DNA of 64,000 nt from Chlorobium sp. N1. Its GTDB lineage: Bacteria > Bacteroidota > Chlorobiia > Chlorobiales > Chlorobiaceae. Under the pieces are notes generated by a model. The model saw only the letters and a program-made list of their open reading frames with translations. It did no database searches and was not told the DNA's origin. The position numbers and the translations under genes are program-made. Below, in pieces: positions 10,458 to 18,792 of the stretch (positions within the stretch are counted from its first letter, which is position 1; each line of letters opens with the position of its first letter). Where the stretch lies: NCBI RefSeq assembly GCF_004332115.1, contig NZ_SJPA01000001.1, forward strand, positions 663,452 to 727,451, given 5' to 3'.

Positions 10458-10486
10458 AAAAAAGGAGGCATCTGCCTCCTTTTTTT
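10458..10486. terminator. bidirectional terminator
   Basis: AAAAAAGGAGGCA (10458-10470), TC, TGCCTCCTTTTTTT (10473-10486). A-tract and U-tract lie on both sides, so it can end the barrel gene from the left and the nuclease-family gene from the right. Confidence 0.9.
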
Positions 10487-10513
10487 ATTATGACAACCCT
10501 GTTCGGCGCTCCC

Positions 10514-11125
10514 TCAGGAGCTGCTCCTGAGGCGTGAGATCTCATCACGCAGCCTGGCGGCCTCCTCGTAGTTCTCGCTCTGTACCGCCTCGGCAAGCGC
10601 CGACTGCAGCTCTTCGAGCTTCGCACCGGGCCCCGGAGGGGGTAATGGCGCCTCGAGTTCCTCGATACCACCCTCTTCGGACACGAACTCCGAGGCAGCC
10701 TCATCCTCTTCCTTCTGCTCCTCCTTTATGCCCGCCTCGGCCATGATCTCCTCACTCACATACACCGGAGCGCCGAAGCGGACCGCAATGGCGATGGCGT
10801 CGCTCGGGCGTGCGTCGATCTCCTGGACTATGCCGTTGACCTCGCAGACCACCTTCGCGTAGAAGGTTTCGTTATGAAGTTCGTCGATGAAGATTTCGTT
10901 GACGTGCAGGTCGAAGGCGTCTGCCACGTTTTTGAACAGGTCGTGGGTGAAAGGCCGCGGAGGCTTGATGTTCTCGAGCTTCAGGGCGATGGCCTGCGCC
11001 TCGAACCCGCCGATGATGATCGGAAGCCGGCGGCTGCCCTCGAGTTCGTAGAGGATGAGGGCGTAGGCGCCGTTCGCATGCGGGCTTGTCGACAGCCCGA
11101 GTATGTCTACCTGTACTTTGTCCAT
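10514..11125 (-). CDS. bifunctional nuclease family (DUF151) protein with UVR domain
   Basis: 203 residues. Residues 1-135 are the DUF151/BFN domain (LPIIIGGFEAQAIALKLE, RPFTHDLF, DARPSDAIAIAVRFGAPVYV). After an acidic, proline-rich linker (about 138-170) comes a UVR motif (AKLEELQSALAEAVQSENYEEAARLRDEI), as in UvrB/UvrC and ClpC, a helical hairpin for protein contacts. DUF151-UVR fusions are a known architecture in this branch. A plant member has DNase/RNase activity; the bacterial role is not settled. Start ATG 11125. It shares the terminator at 10458-10486 with the opposite gene. Confidence 0.9.
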   Translation of the reverse strand: MDKVQVDILGLSTSPHANGAYALILYELEGSRRLPIIIGGFEAQAIALKLENIKPPRPFTHDLFKNVADAFDLHVNEIFIDELHNETFYAKVVCEVNGIVQEIDARPSDAIAIAVRFGAPVYVSEEIMAEAGIKEEQKEEDEAASEFVSEEGGIEELEAPLPPPGPGAKLEELQSALAEAVQSENYEEAARLRDEISRLRSSS

Positions 11126-11187
11126 ATGGCGGTCTCTCTGCAGGGAATTGCGTTCACAGTCTCAACGTCAATGTACTCTTAATCATT

Positions 11188-12132
11188 TCATTTCCGCAAC
11201 TCCCGCACCGCTTCGATGAAGGCGGGAAGGGCCGTGTGGAGATCGGCCACGAAACCGTAGTCGGCCACAGCGAAAATCGGAGCATGGGGATCGGTGTTGA
11301 TGGCGACCACCGTGCCGGCGCGGGCGATGCCGGCGAGGTGCTGCACCGCACCGGAGACGCCGCAGGCGATGTAGAGGTCCGCAGAGACGGAGCGGCCGGT
11401 CTGGCCGACCTGCTCCGCATGCGGGCGCCACCCCAGGTCGACGGCCGCACGGCTGGCGCCGACCGCCCCGCCGAGGAGCGAGGCGAGTTCCTCGAGCAGC
11501 CGGAACCCTTCAGCCCCCCCGACGCCCCTGCCGCCGGCAACGACGACCCGGGCCTCGCCGACGTCCGCCAGGCCGACCCGCATCACCAGCTCGCGGAGGA
11601 CGGGCCCGGGATCAGCTCCTGCGGAAACGGGAAGTTCCACGACACGCATCGGCTCCCCCCCGCCTCGCTCCTGCCGGCCGGCGGAGGAAGCGACGCTGTG
11701 GATGCGGATCTCGGCATCTGGGCGGAACCCGGCCAGGGCCGCGCCGGAATAGACCGGTCGCAGGCAGCCATCAGGTCCGCCGCACCCACCGAGGAGAGCG
11801 GCCCGAAGCCGGACACTGAGAAGGGGTGCGAGGTCGGCGGAGAGGGCCCCCTCGGCGAAATACACCTCGGCGGCGCCTTCCCGGCGCACGGCCTCTTCAA
11901 CGAGTGCGGCGTAAGGCTCCCGGCCGTAGAGGCCGAGCGACGGGTCGGCGGCGTGGTAGAGGGTGCCGGCGGCGGCGGGGAGCATCCCCTCATCGACAGG
12001 GCCGGCGAGCACGGCCGCAATGGGACCCTCGCCCCGGAGACCGGCCATCTCCCGGACACGGGACAGGAGGTCGAGCGAAGCGTCCTTCAGCCGGCCTTCG
12101 CGCTGTTCGAGGAAGACGAGATGGCGTCCCAT
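11188..12132 (-). CDS. etfA: electron transfer flavoprotein alpha subunit
   Basis: Carries the FAD of the EtfAB heterodimer. The frame is open further upstream, but ATG 12132 gives 314 residues, normal for the family, and overlaps the etfB stop by one base (TAATG). The C-terminal FAD-binding domain is plain: GRGVGGAEGFRLLEELA, then GQTGRSVSADLYIACGVSGA, HLAGI and AINTDPHAPIFAVADYG. Domain I (about 1-180) is more divergent. No acyl-CoA dehydrogenase or ETF:quinone oxidoreductase gene lies nearby, so the redox partners are unknown. Confidence 0.95.
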   Translation of the reverse strand: MGRHLVFLEQREGRLKDASLDLLSRVREMAGLRGEGPIAAVLAGPVDEGMLPAAAGTLYHAADPSLGLYGREPYAALVEEAVRREGAAEVYFAEGALSADLAPLLSVRLRAALLGGCGGPDGCLRPVYSGAALAGFRPDAEIRIHSVASSAGRQERGGGEPMRVVELPVSAGADPGPVLRELVMRVGLADVGEARVVVAGGRGVGGAEGFRLLEELASLLGGAVGASRAAVDLGWRPHAEQVGQTGRSVSADLYIACGVSGAVQHLAGIARAGTVVAINTDPHAPIFAVADYGFVADLHTALPAFIEAVRELRK

Positions 12133-12878
12133 TAAAGTACCTCCCCTTTCCGGAGCAGGCGCACCAGCTCCCGGACGTCCCCGGCCATGCGGCACTCCTT
12201 GTGCCGCTCTGCCGGCCGGAGGGATTCGAGCGACACCCTCGGCTCCGGAACGTCCCGGGCAGAAAGCACCTCGACGGGTTTCTTCCGGGCCTCCATGACC
12301 CCCTTCATGCTGGTCTTGCGCGGCGTGTTCAGCCCCTTCTCCGCCGAGAGCAGGATCGGAAGCCGCGCCTCGAAGCGCTCGAGCCCCCCCTCGATCTCGC
12401 GCTCGAGCCGGAGCGTGCCGTCCGGCGCCGCCTCGAGCTTCGTCACCCCGCTGAGGGAAGGAACTCCGAGAAGGGTGGCAAGCATGCCCGGCACCTCGCC
12501 GCTCCTGAAATCGGTCGACTCCCTGCCGCACAGGACAAGCTCCGGCACCGCCTCCCCGTAGACCGCCCTGAAGGCCTCCCGAAGAATGGAGGCGGTCTGC
12601 CACGGATCGCAGGACTCCGGGCCCTCGACGATGACGAGCCGGTCCGCTCCCATGGCGAGAGCCTTCTGGAGAAGCGGCTTCTTCGAGGCGGGAGCGACGC
12701 TGAAGACCCGAACCGTGGCGTCCCCCTGGCGCTCGCGCATGAGCAGCGCCTCCTCGAGGGCGTATTCGTCGTAGGGGTTGAGGACCTCGCTGATCCTGGA
12801 CGTGTCGAGCGCTCCGTCCCGGAAACCGATGACGGACGCGGTATCCGGCACAAGCGTGACGCAGACGGCTATCTCCAT
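12132..12878 (-). CDS. etfB: electron transfer flavoprotein beta subunit
   Basis: 248 residues with the AMP/nucleotide-binding fold of EtfB: VCVTLVPDT at the start, ISEVLNPYDEYALEEAL, then ALAMGADRLVIVEGPES and CGRESTDFRSGEVPGMLA. The beta subunit binds AMP and docks the partner dehydrogenase. The recognition stretch near residue 190 (TPRKTSMKGVMEARKKPVEV) is recognisable. First gene of a two-gene operon with etfA. It starts at ATG 12878, shortly downstream of the tRNA terminator. Confidence 0.95.
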   Translation of the reverse strand: MEIAVCVTLVPDTASVIGFRDGALDTSRISEVLNPYDEYALEEALLMRERQGDATVRVFSVAPASKKPLLQKALAMGADRLVIVEGPESCDPWQTASILREAFRAVYGEAVPELVLCGRESTDFRSGEVPGMLATLLGVPSLSGVTKLEAAPDGTLRLEREIEGGLERFEARLPILLSAEKGLNTPRKTSMKGVMEARKKPVEVLSARDVPEPRVSLESLRPAERHKECRMAGDVRELVRLLRKGEVL

Positions 12879-12920
12879 GGAAATCCCGTGTTGAAATGGT
12901 TGCGGTAAGGGTGGAAAGCA

Positions 12921-12947
12921 GAAAAGCCGCTCTGAAAGCGGCTTTTC
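12921..12947 (-). terminator. terminator of the tRNA operon
   Basis: GAAAAGCCGC (12921-12930), loop of 7, GCGGCTTTTC (12938-12947), a perfect 10-bp inverted repeat seven bases past the tRNA-Leu 3' end on the minus strand, with CTTTTC at its foot. Confidence 0.8.
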
Positions 12948-12953
12948 GTTGTG

Positions 12954-13035
12954 TGCCCGAGAGGAGATTCGAACTCCTACACCTTTCGGCGCTACCCCCT
13001 CAAGATAGTGTGTCTACCAATTCCACCACTCGGGC
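12954..13035 (-). tRNA. tRNA-Leu (GAG)
   Basis: Acceptor arms GCCCGAG (13035-13029) and CTCGGGC pair fully, discriminator A at 12954. The D-arm, a long variable arm and GTTCGAATC of the T-loop are present. The anticodon loop is TTGAGGG, giving anticodon GAG. CCA is not encoded (ACAC follows). Confidence 0.95.
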
Positions 13036-13068
13036 ACGTAAAAATCAATGATCTGCAAGGAACATCAG

Positions 13069-13141
13069 TGAGAATAGAAGGGCTCGAACCTTCGACCCTC
13101 TGCTTAAAAGGCAGATGCTCTACCAACTGAGCTATATTCTC
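13069..13141 (-). tRNA. tRNA-Lys (TTT)
   Basis: Acceptor GAGAATA pairs with TATTCTC, discriminator A at 13069. AGCTCAGTTGGTAGAGC forms the D-arm, TCTGC-CTTTTAA-GCAGA the anticodon arm with TTT, and GGTTCGAGCC lies in the T-arm. CCA is not encoded. Confidence 0.96.
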
Positions 13142-13175
13142 AACCTGTACGATCGCTCAGCGACAACACCCGAAC

Positions 13176-13250
13176 TTACTTGTTCTGGTAACGCAGACGC
13201 TTCTTGTGACGATTCTTACGGCGCATCTTTTTACGCTTGTGGACCGCCAT
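13176..13250 (-). CDS. 24-residue basic protein, AURKAIP1/COX24-like mini ribosomal protein
   Basis: ATG 13250 to TAA 13176-13178 encodes MAVHKRKKMRRKNRHKKR followed by LRYQNK, with 15 Lys, Arg or His residues in 24. The KRKKMRRKxRHKKR pattern is that of the AURKAIP1/COX24 C-terminal domain, found in mitochondrial ribosomal protein mS38 and in very short bacterial homologues near the decoding centre. It lies 34 bases upstream of tRNA-Lys on the same strand, behind a promoter at 13315-13342, so it is the first gene of a mini r-protein/tRNA-Lys/tRNA-Leu transcript. A purine-rich AGAGAAAAAGA stretch precedes the start. The ribosomal role is inferred from the family. Confidence 0.85.
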   Translation of the reverse strand: MAVHKRKKMRRKNRHKKRLRYQNK

Positions 13251-13314
13251 CTTATGTCTTTTTCTCTTTTTTCCGCAGGGCATGTAGTAACCTTTCCTCT
13301 TGTTTTAAAGGCTG

Positions 13315-13342
13315 ATAATATAGGAACATTTTTCTAAACCAA
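13315..13342 (-). promoter_or_regulatory. putative promoter of the mini r-protein/tRNA operon
   Basis: On the minus strand TTGGTT (13342-13337), 16 bases, TATTAT (13320-13315), in an AT-rich gap between rho and the small gene. About 60 bases of leader follow before the start codon. Confidence 0.5.
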
Positions 13343-13371
13343 AAACAGAAAATGCAAAAAATCTCTAAACA

Positions 13372-14661
13372 TCATCGATTCATGTACTTGAAGAACTCCT
13401 TGTTGTCCTTCGTGTCGGAGAGTTTCTCGCGCATGAACTCCATGCACTCGATCGGATTCTTCTCGGCGAGGTACTTGCGGAGCAGCCAGGTGCGCGAGAG
13501 CTCCTCCTGGCTGAAGAGCAGCTCCTCCTTGCGCGTTCCGGAACGGAGGATGTCGATGGCCGGGAAGATGCGCCGCTCGCTGAGCCGGCGGTCGAGCACG
13601 AGTTCCATGTTGCCGGTGCCCTTGAACTCCTCGAAGATGACGTCGTCCATGCGCGAGCCGGTGTCGACGAGCGCCGTGGCGATGATGGTGAGGCTTCCCC
13701 CCTCCTCGATGTTGCGGGCCGCGCCGAAGAACCGCTTCGGCTTGGTCAGCGCGTTGGCGTCGATACCGCCCGAGAGGATCTTGCCGGAGTGCGGGATGAT
13801 GGTGTTGTGGGCGCGGGCGAGGCGGGTGATCGAGTCGAGCAGGATCACGACGTCGCGTCCGACCTCGACGAGACGCTTGGCCTTCTCCATGACCATGTCG
13901 GCCACCTGGACGTGGCGCTCGGGGTCCTCGTCGAAGGTGGAGCTGACCACCTCGGCCTCGACGCTGCGGGCCATGTCGGTGACCTCCTCGGGGCGCTCGT
14001 CGATGAGCAGCACGATGAGGTAGACCTCGGGGTGGTTCTTGATGATGGCGTTGGCCACCATCTGCAGCAGCATGGTCTTGCCGGTCTTGGGCTGTGCGAC
14101 GATGAGTCCGCGCTGGCCCTTGCCGATCGGGGTGAAGATGTCCATGATGCGCCCGCAGTACTCGTTCTGCTTGGTCTCGAGCTTCAGCCGCTCATGGGGG
14201 AAGAGCGGCGTGAGGTTCTCGAAGAAGGGCCGCTCGCGCGTGATTTCCGGCTCGGCGCCGTCGATGGTGTTGATTTTGAGCAGCGCGAAGAACCGCTCGC
14301 CCTCCTTCGGGGCCCTCACCTGGCCGCAGACCGTGTCGCCGGTCCGCATGCTGAAGCGCTTGATCTGGGAGGGAGAGACGTAGATGTCGTCGGGAGAGGA
14401 GAGGTAGTTGTAGTTCGGGGAGCGGAGAAACCCGTAGCCTTCGGGGATCACCTGCAGGACGCCGGTATTGACCATGACGTTGCCGCTTTCGGGATCGGAG
14501 CTCTTCTGCGACTGCGCCTCGATGATCTTGAAGATCAGCTCCTCCTTGCGGAGCCCTGCGGCCGAGACGCCGATCTCCTTGGCCATGGCGTTCAGCTCGT
14601 AAACCTTCTTCTTCTGGAGCATGTTGATGTCCAGACTTTTGGCGACGGGATTGTTCGACAT
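13372..14661 (-). CDS. rho: transcription termination factor Rho
   Basis: RNA-dependent hexameric helicase that ends transcripts. From ATG 14661 it has 429 residues. Order: an N-terminal SAP-like helical part ([18 protein letters not shown]), the RNA-binding cold-shock-like domain ([20 protein letters not shown]), then the RecA-like ATPase with Walker [19 protein letters not shown], Walker [17 protein letters not shown], the Q-loop [11 protein letters not shown] and the secondary site. An upstream in-frame TTG (14724) would add 21 basic residues (NRRRSKRRL) and seems less likely. No clear ribosome-binding site precedes ATG 14661. The 271 bases between it and folC hold no gene. Confidence 0.97.
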   Translation of the reverse strand: MSNNPVAKSLDINMLQKKKVYELNAMAKEIGVSAAGLRKEELIFKIIEAQSQKSSDPESGNVMVNTGVLQVIPEGYGFLRSPNYNYLSSPDDIYVSPSQIKRFSMRTGDTVCGQVRAPKEGERFFALLKINTIDGAEPEITRERPFFENLTPLFPHERLKLETKQNEYCGRIMDIFTPIGKGQRGLIVAQPKTGKTMLLQMVANAIIKNHPEVYLIVLLIDERPEEVTDMARSVEAEVVSSTFDEDPERHVQVADMVMEKAKRLVEVGRDVVILLDSITRLARAHNTIIPHSGKILSGGIDANALTKPKRFFGAARNIEEGGSLTIIATALVDTGSRMDDVIFEEFKGTGNMELVLDRRLSERRIFPAIDILRSGTRKEELLFSQEELSRTWLLRKYLAEKNPIECMEFMREKLSDTKDNKEFFKYMNR

Positions 14662-14932
14662 TGTACGGTGTGCTTGTGTTAAGCGCCTCTTGGAGCGCCT
14701 TCTATTGTATGACGGTGAGGACAAGGGAAGATCCGGTACCCGAATGCGGCACAGAACACGCCAAAGAGCGGCATGGAGCGGAGATGTACGGGGAGCGGAT
14801 GTATTGGCAATGGGATAGTGTCGTGAAGAGGACCCTTTCGGCTGCTGGAGCCGGAACTGAAACCAACGAATTCGTTATAACGGCGGATCCTACTTAAATA
14901 TACAACTTTTTAGCTCGTTAAAAAAAAACGGT

Positions 14933-16246
14933 TCACTCCTCCCCCGCCCTGCCGCCGCCGAAGGCGCCCGACTCGAGCAGCGCGCCGGCGAGGTAGAACG
15001 ACCCGGTAACGAGGATGAGGGTATCGGGAGCGGCCTGTCGCCGGAGGGCCGAGAGCGCCCCGGCCGGCGTATCGAACGCCCGGGCTTCGGCCCCGAGCGA
15101 GCGGCAGAGTTCGGCAAGCTCACGGGAGGAGACGCCGCGTTCCGTCGGCAGGTCCGCCACGGCGAACCGGCGGCCGAGGCGCATGAGCTCACGCAGCATC
15201 GCGGCGCCGTCCTTGTCGGAAGCGAGCCCGAAGAGCGGCAGCACCTCGCCGTACCTTTCCGCGAAGGGCAGGAGCGCGTCCACGGTCGCGCGCATCCCCT
15301 CGGCGTTGTGCGAGACGTCGAGCAGGATGTCGGGCCTGCGGCCGATGAGCTCCAGGCGCGCGCGGTAACCGGTGGAGAGCAGCCGGTCGAGCCCGAGGCG
15401 CACCGCATCCTCCCCGACCCCCGCGTCGAGGGCGAGAGCCACGGCCGCCGCAACGCCCGCGGCGTGGAAGGCGCCGGTAAGCGGAGCGCGGAGCCCGCCG
15501 AAGCGCCCGCCTGCGGTGACGACGTCGAGCTCGAGAAGGCCCGGCTCCGCATGCACCGCCTCGGCAAAGAAGTCGCGGTTGAAGGCCTGCAGCGCCGAGC
15601 CACAGGCCGCAGCCGCATCGCGCAGGGCGGGGAAGGACTCTGCGGCGGCCGCTCCCCCGTCGGGATCGATGGAGGTGAAGACCTTCGAACGGGGCTTGAT
15701 GATGGCCGCCTTCTCGGCTGCGATGGCGCCGATGGTGGTGCCGAGCCACTCCGTATGGTCGAGGCCGATGCCGGTGAGGAGCGCGTAGTCGGAGCGCACC
15801 ACGTTCGTCGCGTCGAGCCGCCCGCCCATCCCGGTCTCGATGACCGAAACCTCGACCCCGCTGTCGGCGAACCAGCAGAGGGCGATGGCGGTCGTCACCT
15901 CGAAAAAGGTCGAGTGCAGCCGGAGGGCCGCCTCCTTCAGCACGGTCGCGTAGCGGGCGACCTCATCCTCGCCGATGGGGCGCCCGTCGATGCGCATCCG
16001 CTCGGTGAAGTCGACGAGGTGGGGGGAGGTGTAGAGCGCGGTCTTTCTGCCTGAGGCCGTGAAGATGGAAGCGACGGCCGAGGCCGCAGTCCCCTTGCCG
16101 TTCGTGCCGGCAACGTGCACCACCTTACCGAGCCGGTGCTCCGGGGAACCGGCAGCTTCAAGGAGGAGGCGCACCCGTTCGAGCCCCGGCTTGATGCCGA
16201 AGCGGTGGAGGGGAAAGAGGAAATCGAGCGTTTCCTGGTAGGTCAC
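14933..16246 (-). CDS. folC: bifunctional folylpolyglutamate synthase/dihydrofolate synthase
   Basis: Adds glutamate to folate, and probably to dihydropteroate. The 437 residues are the normal length. Seen are the Mur-ligase-type P-loop VHVAGTNGKGTAAS, YTSPHLVDFTERMRIDG, the catalytic Lys region VIETGMGGRLDATN, LDHTEWLGTTIGAIAAEKA and the C-terminal domain with LLDVSHNAEGM. It precedes rho on the same strand, and ruvA lies immediately upstream (9-base gap), so ruvA-folC are likely cotranscribed. A T-run on the minus strand directly after the stop could help end the transcript, though no stem is visible. Confidence 0.95.
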   Translation of the reverse strand: MTYQETLDFLFPLHRFGIKPGLERVRLLLEAAGSPEHRLGKVVHVAGTNGKGTAASAVASIFTASGRKTALYTSPHLVDFTERMRIDGRPIGEDEVARYATVLKEAALRLHSTFFEVTTAIALCWFADSGVEVSVIETGMGGRLDATNVVRSDYALLTGIGLDHTEWLGTTIGAIAAEKAAIIKPRSKVFTSIDPDGGAAAAESFPALRDAAAACGSALQAFNRDFFAEAVHAEPGLLELDVVTAGGRFGGLRAPLTGAFHAAGVAAAVALALDAGVGEDAVRLGLDRLLSTGYRARLELIGRRPDILLDVSHNAEGMRATVDALLPFAERYGEVLPLFGLASDKDGAAMLRELMRLGRRFAVADLPTERGVSSRELAELCRSLGAEARAFDTPAGALSALRRQAAPDTLILVTGSFYLAGALLESGAFGGGRAGEE

Positions 16247-16255
16247 GGCTGTGTG

Positions 16256-16858
16256 CTAACGGTTATGCATGGCGCCGAGCGCCGATTTCAGGATCTCCTC
16301 GACGCTGCCGTCCGGGTTCGAGCGGAGCTCGGTCGAAACGGCCGCTTCGGCCGCGGCTTTCGAGAAACCGAGCGTGACGAGGGCCGAGGTGGCGTCATCG
16401 CGGGTTCCGGCCGCCTGCACGCCGGCAGGGACCGAGGCCGCAGCCCCGGGCGAGAGTTTCAGGATACGGTCGCGCAGCTCGAGGATGATGCGGGCGGCCG
16501 TCTTGCGCCCGACGCCCGTCACGCCGAAAAGGCGATCGGGGGCGTTCGAGAGGATCGCCTCATGGACCTCCCCCACGGGGAGCGCGGAAAGCACCGCCAG
16601 GGCGAGCTTCGGCCCGACGCCGGAGACGAGGAGCAGGAGGCGGAAGAGCTGCTTCTCCTCTTCGCTTGAAAAACCGTAGAGCTGGAGGGCGTCTTCCCGG
16701 ACGGAAAGATGCGTGTAGAGGACGGCTTCGCCGCCCGCGGCGGGAAGGGTGCGGGCCGTACCGCCGGAGATGAGGAACCGGTAGGCAATGCCCGACACCT
16801 CGAGAACCGCTTCTTCAGGCAGGACCGAAACGACCCTGCCGCGGAAATATGCGTACAT
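16256..16858 (-). CDS. ruvA: Holliday junction branch migration protein RuvA
   Basis: Tetrameric junction-binding subunit of RuvAB. 200 residues with the OB-fold N-terminus ([20 protein letters not shown]), the conserved [16 protein letters not shown], two helix-hairpin-helix motifs ([16 protein letters not shown] and [19 protein letters not shown]), a flexible linker and the C-terminal domain III ([19 protein letters not shown]) that contacts RuvB. ATG 16858 is the natural start. ruvB and ruvC are not in the window. It lies between rpsT upstream and folC downstream, all minus strand. Confidence 0.96.
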   Translation of the reverse strand: MYAYFRGRVVSVLPEEAVLEVSGIAYRFLISGGTARTLPAAGGEAVLYTHLSVREDALQLYGFSSEEEKQLFRLLLLVSGVGPKLALAVLSALPVGEVHEAILSNAPDRLFGVTGVGRKTAARIILELRDRILKLSPGAAASVPAGVQAAGTRDDATSALVTLGFSKAAAEAAVSTELRSNPDGSVEEILKSALGAMHNR

Positions 16859-16903
16859 GGAAGAGAGTGGAAGCCCGGCCCCGGGGAAGGGGCCGGACGC
16901 GGG

Positions 16904-17182
16904 TTACTTTGCCTCGGCCTCGTAGCCGTTGAAGAGGCGCGTAAGCTGCGACTTCTTGCGCGACGCCTTGTTGGCGTGGATGTAGTTCTTGACGCCCAGG
17001 CGGTCGAGCTTCTGGACGGCGGAACGGTATGCGCTCTCGACCTCGGACTTGTCAGCACGGGCCTCGATGAGCTTCTGCATGTTCTTGATCAGGGTCTTCA
17101 GCTCTTTTTTGCGAGCCCTGTTCCTGGCGTTCCTTCTTTCCGACTGGCGGAGTCTTTTTTCAGCCGACTTGTGTAAAGGCAT
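16904..17182 (-). CDS. rpsT: 30S ribosomal protein S20
   Basis: 92 residues from ATG 17182, the usual S20 size. The start [20 protein letters not shown] is the family signature, and the chain is a Lys/Arg-rich helical bundle ([34 protein letters not shown]) that binds the bottom of 16S rRNA. The frame is open upstream, but the conserved N-terminus fixes the start. ruvA follows 45 bases downstream on the same strand. It is divergent from the phosphosugar mutase gene, with a 200-base shared upstream region. Confidence 0.97.
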   Translation of the reverse strand: MPLHKSAEKRLRQSERRNARNRARKKELKTLIKNMQKLIEARADKSEVESAYRSAVQKLDRLGVKNYIHANKASRKKSQLTRLFNGYEAEAK

Positions 17183-17382
17183 AAATCGATCGCTCTTTAT
17201 GAGAATTAGTGGTATCCAAACCCGGGTGTCGCTTGAGGCGCCGGCCGGAGCCGACCTCAAGAACAAAGGGCATGTAATATACGGGAAGCACTCAAAAAAT
17301 CAAAAACCCATCCCCTCTTTTTTCTTATATTAGGGCCGAATCCCCGAAAAACGCCCCCGAGGGGGCCAAGCACCTTCCCGTC

Positions 17383-18792
17383 ATGAGCCTCATGATCAGC
17401 GTTTCCGGCATCCGGGGCGTGGTCGGCGAAAGCCTCACCCCCGCGAACCTCACGGCGTTCTCGACCGCCTTCGCCCGCTGGGTGCTAGCCGAGCGGGAGC
17501 GCAGCGGCGGCGAAGGCCGGGCCCGGATCGTCGTCGGGCGCGACACCCGCCCGACCGGCAGCGCCGTCAGCGCCCTCGTCCGGGGCGCGCTCATGCTCTC
17601 CGGCTGCGACGTCCTGGACATCGGCGTGGCCACCACCCCGACGGTGGAGCTTGCCGTCACGGAGGAAGCGGCCGACGGGGGGCTCATCATCACCGCCTCG
17701 CACAACCCGGTGCAGTGGAACGCCCTGAAGATGCTCAACCGCCGCGGCGAGTTCCTCGACGCCCGGGAGGTCGAGGAGCTGCTCCAGCTCGCCGGCGAGG
17801 AGCCGGCAGCCAGCGCCCGCTGGAACGAGGTGGGCTCGGCCTCGGAAAGCCGCCGCCACGACGCCCTGCATATCGACAGGATCCTCGCCCTCCCCTTCGT
17901 CGACCCCTCCGCCATCCGGGAGGAGGGGTTCAGGGTGCTCGTCGACTGCGTCGAGGGAGCCGGGGCGACCATCATGCCGGAGCTCTGCCGGCAGCTCGGC
18001 ATCCGGGAGATCGTGCCCGTCGCCTGCGGCGGCAGCGGCATCTTCCCGCGCAACCCCGAGCCGATCGAGGAGAACCTGCAGGAGACCATCCTGGCCGTGA
18101 AGGCCGCCGGCGCCGACTTCGCGCTCGTCGTCGATCCCGACGTCGACCGGCTCGCCCTCATCAGCGAGGACGGCACGCTCTTCGGCGAGGAGTACACGCT
18201 CGTCGCCTGCGCCGACTTCTACCTCAAGCACAACCCCGGACCGGTGGCCAACAACCTCTCGAGCAGCCGCGCGCTTCGCGACATCGCAGCCCGCTACGGC
18301 ATGGAATGCTTCAGCGGGAAGGTCGGCGAGGCCAACGTCACCGAAGTCATGAAGGAGCAGGGTGCGGTCATCGGCGGAGAGGGCAACGGCGGGGTCATCC
18401 TCCCCGAACTCCACTACGGCCGCGACGCCCTCGTCGCCACGGCGATCTTCGTGCAGGCCTTCGCCGCCTGGAGGAAAAGCCACCCCGGAGGGGGGCTCTC
18501 GGCGTTCCGCCGGGAGTTCCCGGACTACGAGATGTCGAAGCAGAAGGCGGAGCTCGGGGCCGGCGGCCGCGAAACACTCCCCGCGCTCTTCGAGAAAGTC
18601 CGCGCGATGCACCCCGAGGCAGAGGCCGACACCAGGGACGGCCTGAAGCTCGACTTCAGCCGGAGCTGGGTGCACCTGCGCCCCTCGAACACGGAGCCGA
18701 TCGTGCGCATCTACTCCGAAGCCCCCACGAAAGAGGAGGCCGAGGCACTCGCCTCGTCGGTCCGCCACGTCCTGGAAGCGGCACATGGGTAG
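17383..18792 (+). CDS. glmM: phosphoglucosamine mutase-type phosphohexomutase
   Basis: 469 residues of the alpha-D-phosphohexomutase superfamily. Four domains are visible by motifs: catalytic serine loop [16 protein letters not shown] (about residues 104-119), metal loop [10 protein letters not shown] (about 250), sugar-binding [19 protein letters not shown] (about 330), and phosphate-binding [16 protein letters not shown] (about 430). The loop TASHNPxxxN and GEGNGG fit GlmM-like enzymes, which convert GlcN-6-P to GlcN-1-P; phosphomannomutase activity is the alternative. A GlmU-type uridyltransferase domain is encoded at 27 kb. The ABC exporter gene begins 8 bases before this stop, so the two are cotranscribed. 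Confidence 0.88.
   Translation: MSLMISVSGIRGVVGESLTPANLTAFSTAFARWVLAERERSGGEGRARIVVGRDTRPTGSAVSALVRGALMLSGCDVLDIGVATTPTVELAVTEEAADGGLIITASHNPVQWNALKMLNRRGEFLDAREVEELLQLAGEEPAASARWNEVGSASESRRHDALHIDRILALPFVDPSAIREEGFRVLVDCVEGAGATIMPELCRQLGIREIVPVACGGSGIFPRNPEPIEENLQETILAVKAAGADFALVVDPDVDRLALISEDGTLFGEEYTLVACADFYLKHNPGPVANNLSSSRALRDIAARYGMECFSGKVGEANVTEVMKEQGAVIGGEGNGGVILPELHYGRDALVATAIFVQAFAAWRKSHPGGGLSAFRREFPDYEMSKQKAELGAGGRETLPALFEKVRAMHPEAEADTRDGLKLDFSRSWVHLRPSNTEPIVRIYSEAPTKEEAEALASSVRHVLEAAHG

Noticed and set aside
10514..11125. UvrB/UvrC nuclease because of the UVR motif
   Set aside because: Only the short UVR hairpin is present; the main domain is DUF151 and no helicase or GIY-YIG domain is there.
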